From the NCBI RefSeq assembly GCF_013432195.1, contig NZ_JACCDB010000004.1, positions 38,818-102,817 of the forward strand: 64,000 nt of DNA, in the 5' to 3' direction. Positions 53,520-62,305 of the stretch are shown here, one piece after another. Position 1 is the first letter of the stretch; the number at the start of each line of letters is the position of its first letter. The stretch is from Tepidicella baoligensis. GTDB lineage: Bacteria; Pseudomonadota; Gammaproteobacteria; Burkholderiales; Burkholderiaceae_C. Under the pieces are notes generated by a model. That model was not told where the DNA came from. It worked only from the letters and a program-made list of their open reading frames with translations, and ran no database searches. The position numbers and the translations under genes were made by a program.

Positions 53520-54695
53520 TCACAAGACCTCGAAGACGCCGGCCGCGCCCATGCCGCCGCCGATACACATGGTCACGCACACCCGCTTGGCGCCCCGGCG
53601 TTTGCCCTCGATCAGGGCATGACCGGTGAGCCGTTGGCCCGACACCCCATAGGGGTGACCCAGCGCAATGGCACCGCCGTTCACGTTGAGGCGATCATTC
53701 GGGATGCCCAACCGGTCTCGGCAATAGATCACCTGCACCGCAAAGGCCTCGTTCAACTCCCACAGGTCGATGTCCTCGACCTTCAGGCCGAGCTTTTGCA
53801 GCACCTTGGGCACGGCGAACACCGGGCCGATGCCCATCTCGTCCGGCTCGCAGCCGGCCACGGCAAAGCCCAGGAAACGCCCCAGCGGCTGGAGGTTGTG
53901 GCGGCTGGCATACGCCTCGCTGACGACCACGCAGGCCCCAGCCCCATCGCTGAACTGGCTGGCATTGCCCGCGGCCACCAGCCCGCCCGGCAGCGCCGGC
54001 CGAATGCCGCTGATGCCTTCTTTGGTGGTGCCTTCGCGCAGCCCTTCGTCTTTGCTCACCGTCACCTGCCGGGTGATGAGGCCCAGCGTCTTGTCGGCCA
54101 CCCCCATGGTCACGGTGATCGGCGCGATTTCCGCCTCGAACAACCCGGCGGCCTGCGCCGCGCAGGCTTTCTGCTGGCTCGCCGCGCCATACTCGTCCAT
54201 CGCGTCGCGGCCGATGCCGTACCGCTTGGCCACCTGCTCGGCCGTTTGCAGCATGGTCCAGTAAATCTCAGGTTTTTTCTTCTTCAGCAGGGGATCGAAG
54301 GCCATGTGCATGTTCATTTCCTGCTGCACGCAGGAAATGCTTTCCACGCCACCGGCCACGTACACATCGCCCTCACCGGCGATGATGCGCTGCGCCGCCA
54401 AGGCAATCGTCTGCAAGCCGGAGGAGCAAAACCGGTTGACCGTCAGCCCGGAGGTGGTGATCGGGCAGCCGGCGGCCAACGCGATCTGGCGCGCGATGTT
54501 CATGCCAGTCGCCCCTTCCGGGTTGGCGCAGCCCATGATCACGTCTTCCACCTCGGCGGCGTCGATGCCGGCGCGGGCAATCGCGTGCTGCACGGCATGG
54601 CCCCCAAGGGTGGCGCCATGGGTCATGTTGAAAGCCCCTTTCCAGCTCTTGGCCAGCGGGGTGCGTGCGGTCGATACGATGACGGCTTGGGTCAT
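53520..54695 (-). CDS. Acetyl-CoA C-acyltransferase (3-ketoacyl-CoA thiolase)
   Basis: A 391-residue degradative thiolase of normal length. The nucleophile is in [17 protein letters not shown] (about residue 90), followed by NEAFAVQ, the [14 protein letters not shown] histidine and the [10 protein letters not shown] cysteine. It has no internal duplication, unlike the thiolase at the left edge. It is FadA-like and lies 37 bases after the fused hydratase-dehydrogenase gene, the usual fadB-fadA order, so together they complete beta-oxidation. Confidence 0.95.
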   Translation of the reverse strand: MTQAVIVSTARTPLAKSWKGAFNMTHGATLGGHAVQHAIARAGIDAAEVEDVIMGCANPEGATGMNIARQIALAAGCPITTSGLTVNRFCSSGLQTIALAAQRIIAGEGDVYVAGGVESISCVQQEMNMHMAFDPLLKKKKPEIYWTMLQTAEQVAKRYGIGRDAMDEYGAASQQKACAAQAAGLFEAEIAPITVTMGVADKTLGLITRQVTVSKDEGLREGTTKEGISGIRPALPGGLVAAGNASQFSDGAGACVVVSEAYASRHNLQPLGRFLGFAVAGCEPDEMGIGPVFAVPKVLQKLGLKVEDIDLWELNEAFAVQVIYCRDRLGIPNDRLNVNGGAIALGHPYGVSGQRLTGHALIEGKRRGAKRVCVTMCIGGGMGAAGVFEVL

Positions 54696-54732
54696 GGTCG
54701 TTCCTTGCGATTCGGGATGGGGTGGCGAGGCA

Positions 54733-56856
54733 TCAGCGGTTGAGGTCGGCGAAGGTCTTGCCTTCGGCCAGCAGGCGCCGGATCAGAGGGGCGGGCTGCC
54801 AGAATTGCGCGTCGTCATGCGGATTGCGGGCAAAGCGCTTCATGGCCTCGGCCACGTTGAACAGCCCCACGAAATCGGCGTAGTGCATCGGGCCGCCCCG
54901 GTGGACCGGGAAGCCATAGCCCGTGAGGTACACCATGTCGATGTCGCTCGGCCGGCTGGCAATGCCTTCCTCCAGAATGTGCGCCGCCTCGTTGACCAGC
55001 GCATACACCAGGCGCTGCACGATTTCCTCGTCTGCAATCTGACGCGGGGTGATGCCCAGCGCCTGGCGATGCCGCTCGATCATCTCGACCACCACCGGGC
55101 TGGGAATGGCATCGCGCTTGCCGGGGGCGTAGTCGTACCAGCCGGCGCCGGTTTTCTGCCCAAAACGCCCCATCTCGCACAGCAAATCGGCCGTCTTGCT
55201 GTAGCGCAGATGGGGTTTTTCCACATAGCGGCGCTTGCGAATGGCCCAGCCAATGTCGTTGCCGGCCAGGTCGCCCATGCGGAATGGCCCCATGGCAAAG
55301 CCGAACTTCTCGATCGCCTGATCGACTTGCTGAGGCGTACACCCCTCTTCCAGCAAAAACCCGGCTTGGCGGCTGTACTGCTCGATCATGCGGTTGCCGA
55401 TGAAGCCATCGCACACCCCAGCGACCACGCAAGTCTTCTTGATCTTCTTGCCGATGGCCATCACGGTGGCCAGCACATCCTTGGCGGTTTTCTCGCCACG
55501 CACCACTTCCAGCAGCTTCATCACATTGGCCGGGCTGAAGAAGTGCATCCCCACCACGTCCTGCGGGCGCTGGGTGAATGCGGCAATCTTGTTCACATCC
55601 AGCGTGGAGGTGTTGGTGGCCAGGATGGCGCCGGGCTTGATCACCGCATCGAGTTGCCTGAACACCTGCTCTTTCACCCCTATCTCCTCAAAAACCGCTT
55701 CGATCACCAAGTCGGCGTCGGCAATGTCCTGATAGTTCAAGGTGGTGGAGAGCAGCGCCATGCGCTGCTCGTAGATGTCCTGCTTGAGCTTGCCTTTGGC
55801 CACCTGGGCTTCGTAGTTCTTGCGGATGGTGGCCAGCCCGCGGTCCAGCGCCTCCTGCTTCATTTCCAGGATCGTGACCGGAATGCCCGCATTGAGGAAG
55901 TTCATGCTGATGCCGCCACCCATGGTGCCAGCACCGATGACGGCCACCTTCGCCACCGTGCGTTGCGGGGTGTCGGCCGGCACATCCGGGATTTTGCTGG
56001 CCGCCCGCTCGGCCACGAACAGGTGGCGCAGCGCCATGCACTCCGGGGTCATCATCAGGTTGACGAAGGTCTCGCGCTCATAGGCCATGCCCTCATCAAA
56101 CTTTTTCTTCGTGGCAGCTTCCACCGCATCCACGCATTTGACCGGCGCCGGAAAGTGCTTCGCCATGCCGCGAACCATGTTGCGGGCAAACTGGAAGTAG
56201 CCGTCGCCCTGGGGGTGCTTGCAGGGCAGGTCGCGCAACCGCGGCAGCGGCTCGCCTGCGGCGTGCTTGGCCGCCACCTCCCGGGCCAGCGCCAGGGCCT
56301 CATCCATCAGGCTGTCGGCGCTGGCCGCCAGCTTGTCAAAGAGCTTTTGGCCAGGGATCTGGGCCAGCAACTCGCTTTTCACCGGCTCACCGCTGACGAT
56401 GAGGTTGAGCGCCGGCTCCACGCCAATGGCGCGGGGCAGCCGCTGCGTCCCGCCCGCGCCCGGAATCAAGCCGAGCTTGACCTCCGGCAGGGCCACGCTG
56501 GCACCGGGCGCGGCAATCCGGTAATGGCACCCCAGCGACAGTTCCAACCCTCCCCCCATCACCACGGTGTGCAACGCGGCCACGACAGGCTTGGGCGAGG
56601 CTTCCAGCGCGTTGATCACACTGATGAGATTCGGGTCCTGGTAAGCCTTGGGTGAGCCAAATTCCTTGATGTCGGCGCCACTGGAAAAGGCCTTGCCAGC
56701 CCCGGTGAGCACGATGGCCTTGATCGCCGAGTTCTCGTTGGCCTGCTCCAGCGCCCGCACAATGCCCTGCCGGGTGCTCAGCCCCAGTCCATTCATCGGG
56801 GGGTTGTCCAGGGTGATGACGGCCACGTCGCCGTGGTCTTGGTAATGCGCGGTCAT
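54733..56856 (-). CDS. Fused enoyl-CoA hydratase/3-hydroxyacyl-CoA dehydrogenase (FadB/FadJ-like)
   Basis: A 707-residue bifunctional beta-oxidation enzyme. Residues 1-190 are a crotonase domain with [13 protein letters not shown] and both glutamates ([17 protein letters not shown] and [20 protein letters not shown]). From about 297 the NAD domain starts with [21 protein letters not shown], and [17 protein letters not shown] marks the dehydrogenase site. Two C-terminal helical domains follow. Length and order resemble peroxisomal MFE1-type enzymes as much as E. coli FadB. It is first in the long - strand enzyme operon, with a palindrome about 43 bases upstream. Confidence 0.93.
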   Translation of the reverse strand: MTAHYQDHGDVAVITLDNPPMNGLGLSTRQGIVRALEQANENSAIKAIVLTGAGKAFSSGADIKEFGSPKAYQDPNLISVINALEASPKPVVAALHTVVMGGGLELSLGCHYRIAAPGASVALPEVKLGLIPGAGGTQRLPRAIGVEPALNLIVSGEPVKSELLAQIPGQKLFDKLAASADSLMDEALALAREVAAKHAAGEPLPRLRDLPCKHPQGDGYFQFARNMVRGMAKHFPAPVKCVDAVEAATKKKFDEGMAYERETFVNLMMTPECMALRHLFVAERAASKIPDVPADTPQRTVAKVAVIGAGTMGGGISMNFLNAGIPVTILEMKQEALDRGLATIRKNYEAQVAKGKLKQDIYEQRMALLSTTLNYQDIADADLVIEAVFEEIGVKEQVFRQLDAVIKPGAILATNTSTLDVNKIAAFTQRPQDVVGMHFFSPANVMKLLEVVRGEKTAKDVLATVMAIGKKIKKTCVVAGVCDGFIGNRMIEQYSRQAGFLLEEGCTPQQVDQAIEKFGFAMGPFRMGDLAGNDIGWAIRKRRYVEKPHLRYSKTADLLCEMGRFGQKTGAGWYDYAPGKRDAIPSPVVVEMIERHRQALGITPRQIADEEIVQRLVYALVNEAAHILEEGIASRPSDIDMVYLTGYGFPVHRGGPMHYADFVGLFNVAEAMKRFARNPHDDAQFWQPAPLIRRLLAEGKTFADLNR

Positions 56857-56898
56857 GCGGTCTCCTTGTCTATCGGTAGCAGAAAAACGGCCGAAAAA

Positions 56899-56910
56899 GA
56901 ACGACCGTTC
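56899..56910. promoter_or_regulatory. Palindrome upstream of the fadB-like operon
   Basis: GAACG-AC-CGTTC (56899-56910) is a perfect inverted repeat, extended by ...GT on the right, 43 bases before the fadB-like ATG. It resembles TetR-type operators that control acyl-CoA genes. No TetR gene is present in the window, so the regulator would be encoded elsewhere. Confidence 0.45.
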
Positions 56911-56990
56911 GTGTTATTGCATGATCGGAAGTCTGCCTGATTCCGGAGGGTGCGCCTGTCACCTGTTTGTCTCCGGCATCACATCATGCA

Positions 56991-57686
56991 TCAGACCTCC
57001 AGCCACTCCTTGCGCACATAGGGGTTGGCCTTGAGCGCCGCGGGTGTATCGTCGAACACGATGCTGCCGTGCCCCATCACCAACGCGCGGTCCGAAATGT
57101 GGAGCGCGATCGTCAGCTTTTGCTCGATCAGCAGCACCGAGATGCCTTTTTCCTTGAGTTTCTTGAGGAAGTCGGCCACCTGCTCCACGATCTTGGGTGC
57201 CAAGCCTTCGGTGGGCTCATCGATGATGATCAGCTCCGGATCTCCCATCAGCGTGCGGCACAGGGTCAGCATCTGCTGCTCCCCGCCAGACATCACGCCC
57301 GCTTCGGTATGTTGGCGTTCCTTGAGGCGCGGAAACATGGCGTACATGTCATCGAACGACCAGCGGCTGCCCTTGCCGTTGCCTTTCTGGCCCAGCATGA
57401 GGTTCTGGTGCACGGTGAGCTTGGGGAAAATGTCGCGGTTTTCTGGCACATAACCAATCCCCAAATGGGCAATTTCGAAAGGTTTCATGCCACGGATGGG
57501 CTTGCCTTTCCATACGACGTCACCATCGGCATCCACCAGCCCCATGATGGCCTGGGCCGTGGTGGAACGGCCCGAGCCGTTGCGTCCGAGCAAGGCGACG
57601 ATCTCGCCCTGCCCGACCTTGAAATGCACGCCATGCAGCACATGGCTTTTGCCGTAATAAGCGTGCAGGTTGTTGATGTCGAGCAT
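56991..57686 (-). CDS. Liv-type ABC importer ATPase (LivF-like) with Walker A Lys-to-Arg change
   Basis: A 231-residue ATPase. Walker A reads GRNGSGRST at about 34-42, with Arg40 (codon at 57567-57569) replacing the invariant lysine. The rest is canonical: signature MSGGEQQMLTLCRTL near 131, Walker B LIIIDEPTEGL and the H-loop region LLIEQKLTIAL. The lysine contacts the ATP phosphates, so this site should hydrolyse poorly. ATG at 57686 follows AAGGGA with 9-base spacing. A TTG at 57704 overlapping the livG stop is possible. It is the last gene of the second Liv operon. Confidence 0.9.
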   Translation of the reverse strand: MLDINNLHAYYGKSHVLHGVHFKVGQGEIVALLGRNGSGRSTTAQAIMGLVDADGDVVWKGKPIRGMKPFEIAHLGIGYVPENRDIFPKLTVHQNLMLGQKGNGKGSRWSFDDMYAMFPRLKERQHTEAGVMSGGEQQMLTLCRTLMGDPELIIIDEPTEGLAPKIVEQVADFLKKLKEKGISVLLIEQKLTIALHISDRALVMGHGSIVFDDTPAALKANPYVRKEWLEV

Positions 57687-57700
57687 GTTATCCGGTCCCT

Positions 57701-58483
57701 TCAATGTGCCGCGCCCGCGGCCTGCTCTTCGGCCAGCACCGAGCCCAGGTAGGCCTCCTGCACACGCGCGTTGGCACGCACCGCTTCAGGCGTGTCAAAA
57801 GCAATGACTTCGCCATAAACGACCACGGCGATCTTGTCCGCCAACCCGAACACCACCCCCATATCGTGCTCCACGGTCAACAGCGTCTTGCCGACCGTGA
57901 TCTCTCGAATCAGGTCAATGAATCGCTTGGTCTCGCTTTTGCTCATGCCTGCCGTCGGCTCATCCAGCAGCACCACATTGGCCCCACCGGCGATGGTGAT
58001 ACCGATCTCCAACGCCCGCTGCTCCGCATAGGTGAGGTTCATGGCGAGCGTGTCGCGCTTCTTGTCCAGGCGGATCATCTCCAGCAACTCATCGGCGCGC
58101 TGGTTCGCGTCCTCCAGGTCGGCCAGGAACTTGAAGAAGGTGTACTTGTAGCCCAGGCTCCACAACACCCCGCAGCGCAGGTTCTCGAACACGCTGAGCT
58201 TGGGAAAAATGTTGGTGATCTGGAAGCTGCGCGACAACCCGAGTCGGTTGATCTGGAATGGCTTCTTGCCGTCGATGCGCTGGCCGTTGAGCCACACCTC
58301 TCCCGAGGTGGGGGCGAAACGGCCGCTGATCAGGTTGAACAACGTGGACTTACCCGCCCCGTTCGGGCCGATGATGGCCACCCGTTCCCCCGCGCTGACC
58401 GCCAGGTTCGCGCCACGAATGATTTCGGTTTTGCCGAAACTCTTGCGCAGATCTTTCAGTTCCAGAGCATAAGGTGTGGACAT
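57701..58483 (-). CDS. Liv-type ABC importer ATPase (LivG-like) with altered signature motif
   Basis: A 260-residue ATPase. Walker A GPNGAGKST at 39-47 and Walker B VVLLDEPTAGM are canonical. The signature is LTYAEQRALEIG (about 149-160), where the family has LSYGEQRRLEIA, so the invariant signature glycine is alanine. Because ATP sites pair one subunit's Walker A with the partner's signature, this change and the LivF arginine fall in the same composite site. The other site uses this Walker A and the intact LivF signature. ATG at 58483 shares one base with the livM stop. Confidence 0.9.
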   Translation of the reverse strand: MSTPYALELKDLRKSFGKTEIIRGANLAVSAGERVAIIGPNGAGKSTLFNLISGRFAPTSGEVWLNGQRIDGKKPFQINRLGLSRSFQITNIFPKLSVFENLRCGVLWSLGYKYTFFKFLADLEDANQRADELLEMIRLDKKRDTLAMNLTYAEQRALEIGITIAGGANVVLLDEPTAGMSKSETKRFIDLIREITVGKTLLTVEHDMGVVFGLADKIAVVVYGEVIAFDTPEAVRANARVQEAYLGSVLAEEQAAGAAH

Positions 58484-59775
58484 CAGGAAGTCTCCCGGCG
58501 TTTGATTTCTTTCTCGATATAGGTCTGGATCTCGGCCCATTGCAGCCGGAAGTGGTAGCGCGTGAGCTCGAACAGCCCCAACCCGGTGAGCGCCACGAAA
58601 ATGGAGCCAAACCAGCTCGACGTCTCGCGGGCATTCAGCGTCACGCCCAGGAAGCGGACCTCATCGCCCAGCGCCGTGTTGAGCTGCAGGTGATAGATCA
58701 TCTCGATCATCGCCCCGGCTCCGGCCAGGAACACCAGAGCCGTCACCGCCAGCGCCAGATAGCTCACCCACAGCTCCCGCAGCCGCCCGAACATGGCCAC
58801 CCGCAGGTTCATCATGATCAGGCTGGCAATGCCACCTGGGGCATACATCACCATGAACAGGAAAATCAGGCCCAGATACAGCAGCCAGGCCTTGGTGATT
58901 TCAGAGAACAGCACGAACGCCAGCACCATCAACACACCCCCGATGATGGGACCGAAGAAAAACGTCGCCCCCCCCAGGAAGGTGAAGAGCAGGTAGCCTC
59001 CGGAACGGATCGGTCCCACCACCTCGGCCGTGACGATCTCGAACTGGATCGCCGCCAGCCCGCCGGCAATGCCAGCGAAGAAACCGGCGATGATGAACAC
59101 CAGGTATCGCACCACCTGGGTGTTGTAGCCGATGAACTCGACCCGCTCGGGGTTGTCACGCACGGCATTGATGATCCGGCCCAGCGGTGTGCGGGTGAAG
59201 GCGTACATCAGCGCCACGCACACGAAGGTGTACACCGCAATCAAGTAGTACACCTGTATGTTCGGCCCATAAGTGATGCCAAACACCGCATCGCCCACCA
59301 CCCGGTCTGCAGAAATCCCAGCCTCGCCGCCGAAAAAGTCCGAAAACATCAGCGACATGGCAAACACCAGTTCACCCACGCCGAGCGTGATCATGGCAAA
59401 CGTGGTACCGGCCTTCTTCGTGGTCACATAGCCGAACAGGATGGCGAAGAACAGCCCCGCCAGTCCACCGATGAGCGGGATCAGGCTCACGGGCACCGAC
59501 ATCAGTCCATCGGAAACACGCAGCAGCACGTGAATGGCCACATAAGAACCCAGCCCGGTATAGACGGCATGGCCGAAGCTCAGCATCCCGCCTTGCCCGA
59601 GCAGCATGTTGTAAGACAGGCAGGCAATGATGGCAATGCCCATTTGGGCCAACATGCTGACCGACAGATTGCTGTCGAATACCTGCGGCGCAAAGATCAG
59701 CACCAGCGCAAACAGCGACCAGATGATCCAGCGCCCGACGTTGTACGGTTTGAAACTGTAATAAGCGGTTGTCAT
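58483..59775 (-). CDS. Liv-type ABC importer permease (LivM-like) with extra C-terminal region
   Basis: A 430-residue inner-membrane permease, longer than the usual 320-360. The core has LSYNMLLGQGGMLSFGHAVYTGLGSYVAIH and the coupling loop TPLGRIINAVRDNPERVEFIGYN. After the normal end near GGIASLIMMNLR, about 110 more residues follow, with two further hydrophobic stretches (YLALAVTALVFLAGAGAM and WFGSIFVALTGLGLFEL) and a charged tail EIQTYIEKEIKRRETS. The addition may anchor or link to other proteins. It starts 12 bases after the livH stop. Confidence 0.9.
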   Translation of the reverse strand: MTTAYYSFKPYNVGRWIIWSLFALVLIFAPQVFDSNLSVSMLAQMGIAIIACLSYNMLLGQGGMLSFGHAVYTGLGSYVAIHVLLRVSDGLMSVPVSLIPLIGGLAGLFFAILFGYVTTKKAGTTFAMITLGVGELVFAMSLMFSDFFGGEAGISADRVVGDAVFGITYGPNIQVYYLIAVYTFVCVALMYAFTRTPLGRIINAVRDNPERVEFIGYNTQVVRYLVFIIAGFFAGIAGGLAAIQFEIVTAEVVGPIRSGGYLLFTFLGGATFFFGPIIGGVLMVLAFVLFSEITKAWLLYLGLIFLFMVMYAPGGIASLIMMNLRVAMFGRLRELWVSYLALAVTALVFLAGAGAMIEMIYHLQLNTALGDEVRFLGVTLNARETSSWFGSIFVALTGLGLFELTRYHFRLQWAEIQTYIEKEIKRRETS

Positions 59776-59787
59776 GGATGTGCAGCC

Positions 59788-60819
59788 TCAGGTTTCACGG
59801 TTACCCAGCAAGCCCCTGGGGCGGAAGATCAGAATCAGCACGAGGAACAAATACGGCAAGATCGGGGCCACCTGCGAGATGGTCAGACGCAACAGATCGT
59901 TCTGGCGCGCCGCATCCGACAACTCCACCCCCATGTTCTGCAACACCCCGGCGATCGAGTGGTCCATGGCCACCGCAAACGTCTGGATGACCCCTATGAG
60001 TAGGGAGGCCAGAAACGCGCCAGACAACGAGCCCAGCCCCCCGACCACCACCACCACGAAGATCAGCGACCCCAGCGTCAACGCCATCGCCGGCTCGGTC
60101 ACGAAGGTGCTGCCACCGATCACGCCGGCCAGACCGGCAAGCGCAGTCCCAGCCCCGAACACCAGCATGAAAACCCTGGGCACGTTGTGGCCCAGCGCCT
60201 CCACCATCTCGGGGTGTGTCAGCGCGGCTTGAATGACCAGGCCTACCCGGGTGCGCGTGATCAGCAGCCACAGGCTCACCAGCATCACGATCGCCACCAG
60301 CATCATGAAAGCCCGGGTGGCCGGGAAGTAGGCGCACACCGTACCTGTGGCGGCGCCGCACAGCTCGGCGGGTGCCCGCCCGAACATGAATCCGATGGTG
60401 TCATCGGCATGGTGCAACAGGGTGAAAGCGGAGCCTTGCAGCAGCTCGGCAGGGCGGAACTCCACCGCCGCACGGCCCCAAATCAATTGGACCAGTTCGA
60501 GAATGATGTACGACAACCCGAAGGTGACCAGCAGCTCGGGCACATGGCCATACTTGTGCACCTTGCGCAGACTGGTGCGTTCGAAGGCCGCCCCCAACAC
60601 CCCCACCAGCACGGGTGCCAGCAGCAGCGCCACCCAAAAGCCAGCCACTTGGGCAATCGAATAGCCCAGATAAGCGCCGACCATGTAAAAGCTGGCATGC
60701 GCGAAGTTCAGCACGCCCATCATGCTGAAGATCAGGGTCAGACCGGAGCTGAGCATGAACAGCAGCAAGCCGTAACTCAGCCCGTTCAGCATGGAAATGA
60801 TGAAAAATTCCAGCGTCAC
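59788..60819 (-). CDS. Liv-type ABC importer permease (LivH-like)
   Basis: A 343-residue inner-membrane permease. The N-terminus SMLNGLSYGLLLFMLSSGLTLIFSMMGVLNFAHASFYMVGAYLGYSI is the LivH signature region, and TRVGLVIQAALTHPEMVEALGHN is the ATPase-coupling loop. A polar insertion near residues 115-165 (including AELCGAATGTVCAYFP) may be a periplasmic loop. It pairs with the LivM-like protein encoded next. It follows livK by 140 bases that contain a hairpin. Confidence 0.92.
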   Translation of the reverse strand: MTLEFFIISMLNGLSYGLLLFMLSSGLTLIFSMMGVLNFAHASFYMVGAYLGYSIAQVAGFWVALLLAPVLVGVLGAAFERTSLRKVHKYGHVPELLVTFGLSYIILELVQLIWGRAAVEFRPAELLQGSAFTLLHHADDTIGFMFGRAPAELCGAATGTVCAYFPATRAFMMLVAIVMLVSLWLLITRTRVGLVIQAALTHPEMVEALGHNVPRVFMLVFGAGTALAGLAGVIGGSTFVTEPAMALTLGSLIFVVVVVGGLGSLSGAFLASLLIGVIQTFAVAMDHSIAGVLQNMGVELSDAARQNDLLRLTISQVAPILPYLFLVLILIFRPRGLLGNRET

Positions 60820-60911
60820 ATCGTTTCTGGCGGGTGGCCAGCCTCTCGGAGGAAAAAACAGCCCCGGACCACGCGAACGGCAGTCGGATCACAGGGTCTG
60901 AAAACCTAAAT

Positions 60912-60938
60912 CGGAGCCTGACGCCCAGCCAGGCTCCG
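60912..60938 (-). promoter_or_regulatory. Perfect 9-bp hairpin between livK and livH of the second cluster
   Basis: CGGAGCCTG (60912-60920) and CAGGCTCCG (60930-60938) are exact complements around a 9-base loop, 21 bases after the livK stop on the - strand. The sequence then runs into TTTAGGTTTTC, so partial termination is likely. The position matches the hairpin of the first Liv cluster. Confidence 0.65.
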
Positions 60939-60959
60939 GATCAGGGGTGGGGACGGCGG

Positions 60960-62195
60960 TCAGCCCGGACGCCGCATCTGGCAGCTCGTGGGCGTGCTGG
61001 CCACGTAGGCAGGGAATTCACGCACCGGCACCAGGGTCATCCCGGTGTTCTCCGGGCTGTACGGGTGTTTGGCGTCCACTTTCTGCCAGCGGGTCAGGTA
61101 CAGGGGTTGCTGCAATTGGTGATCCGTGCGGCGCATTTCCACTTCGCCGTTGTAGCCCTGGAACTTCAAGCCGGAAAGGGCATGCGCCACCTTCACCGGA
61201 TCGGTGCTCTTGGCGTTAGCCATGGCCTGCGCAAGCCCCTTGTAGATGTTCACCACGGACCCAGTGTAGAAGTCATCGTTGAAGCGCTGCTTGAACTCGG
61301 CCATCCATTTGTCCATCTGGCCGCCCATGTTGTAGTGGTTGTAACCCACCTGGTACACCCGGCCTTCGGCCTGGGTACCCAGCGCGGTCGGGGTACCCGT
61401 CACGCCCGCGTAGTAAGTGAAGAAGCGCACATTCAAACCGGCCTCATTGGCGGCACGCACCAGCAGGGAGAGGTCGGAGCCCCAGTTGCCAGTGATCACC
61501 GTATCAGCACCCGAGGCGCGAATCTTGGCGACATAGGGCGCAAAATCACGAACTTGGGCCAGCGGATGCAGGTCTTCGCCCACGATCTCGATGTCGGGGC
61601 GCTTGCGCTTGAGGCTTTCCTTGGCGTACTTTGCCACCTGATGGCCATGGGAGTAGTTCTGGTTGATCAGGAACACCTTCTTGATGGTCGGATCGTCCTT
61701 CATGAAGGCGGTCATTGCTTCGATCTTCATGGAGGTGTCGGCATCGAAGCGGAAGTGCCAGAAGCTGCATTTGCTGTTGGTGAAGTCAGGGTCCACAGCA
61801 GAATGGTTCAGGAACACCACCTCCTTGCCAGGGTTGCGGCTGTTGTGGCGGTTGAGCGCGTCGATCAGGGCACCGGCCACCGAAGAGCCGTTGCCCTGCG
61901 TGATGTAGCGAACACCCTGATCGATCGCGGCCTGCAGAGCCGTGAGGCTTTCGGCGGGACTGAGCTTGTTGTCGAAGCCTATCACCTCGAACTTGACTCC
62001 AGCGGGGTTGGCATCGCCACTCAATTTTTCTGCGAAGAACTGGAAACTGCGCAGCTGGTTGGTGCCCACCGGGGCCATGAGGCCCGACAGTGGGTCGATC
62101 CAGGCAATCTTCACCGTTTCGCCCTTCTGGGCGAACGCCGTGAAGGCGCAGGTCAGCATGGCAGCACCGGTCAGGGCTTTGATCATGAGTTTCAT
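60960..62195 (-). CDS. Periplasmic substrate-binding protein of the second Liv-type importer
   Basis: A 411-residue type I periplasmic binding protein. The signal peptide MKLMIKALTGAAMLTCAFTAFA precedes QKGETVKIAWIDPLSGLMAPVG. The body has TQGNGSSVAGALIDALN, NHSAVDPDFTNSKCSFWHFRFDADT and VFLINQNYSHGHQVAKYAKESL, which are typical of aromatic- or acyl-acid-associated members rather than the leucine-specific ones. It probably binds the compound broken down by the neighbouring acyl-CoA enzymes. ATG at 62195 has AAGGAGACA upstream. The longer frame from 62228 adds a non-signal segment and is rejected. Confidence 0.92.
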   Translation of the reverse strand: MKLMIKALTGAAMLTCAFTAFAQKGETVKIAWIDPLSGLMAPVGTNQLRSFQFFAEKLSGDANPAGVKFEVIGFDNKLSPAESLTALQAAIDQGVRYITQGNGSSVAGALIDALNRHNSRNPGKEVVFLNHSAVDPDFTNSKCSFWHFRFDADTSMKIEAMTAFMKDDPTIKKVFLINQNYSHGHQVAKYAKESLKRKRPDIEIVGEDLHPLAQVRDFAPYVAKIRASGADTVITGNWGSDLSLLVRAANEAGLNVRFFTYYAGVTGTPTALGTQAEGRVYQVGYNHYNMGGQMDKWMAEFKQRFNDDFYTGSVVNIYKGLAQAMANAKSTDPVKVAHALSGLKFQGYNGEVEMRRTDHQLQQPLYLTRWQKVDAKHPYSPENTGMTLVPVREFPAYVASTPTSCQMRRPG

Positions 62196-62258
62196 CGGTT
62201 TGTCTCCTTGGGGTGGTGGAACGTACAAAGCTTACTGGGGACTTGCAAACACGCTCTC

Positions 62259-62280
62259 AGGGATAGCCCTAGCCCCTATC
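62259..62280. promoter_or_regulatory. Nested inverted repeats upstream of the second livK
   Basis: AGGG-ATAG-CCCT (62259-62270) overlaps GATAG-N9-CTATC (62262-62266 and 62276-62280), about 64 bases before the livK start. It could be an operator for the Liv operon or the terminator-proximal region of the ligase gene. No regulator gene is nearby. Confidence 0.35.
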
Positions 62281-62305
62281 GCCTGAGTGACTGCGCGGCC
62301 CGGCA

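Noticed and set aside
50429-53629. A very long open frame on the + strand opposite the thioesterase, SDR and acyl-CoA dehydrogenase genes
   Set aside because: High GC makes antisense frames open by chance. The translation is rich in His, Arg and Gly without any domain, and the - strand genes have clear motifs.
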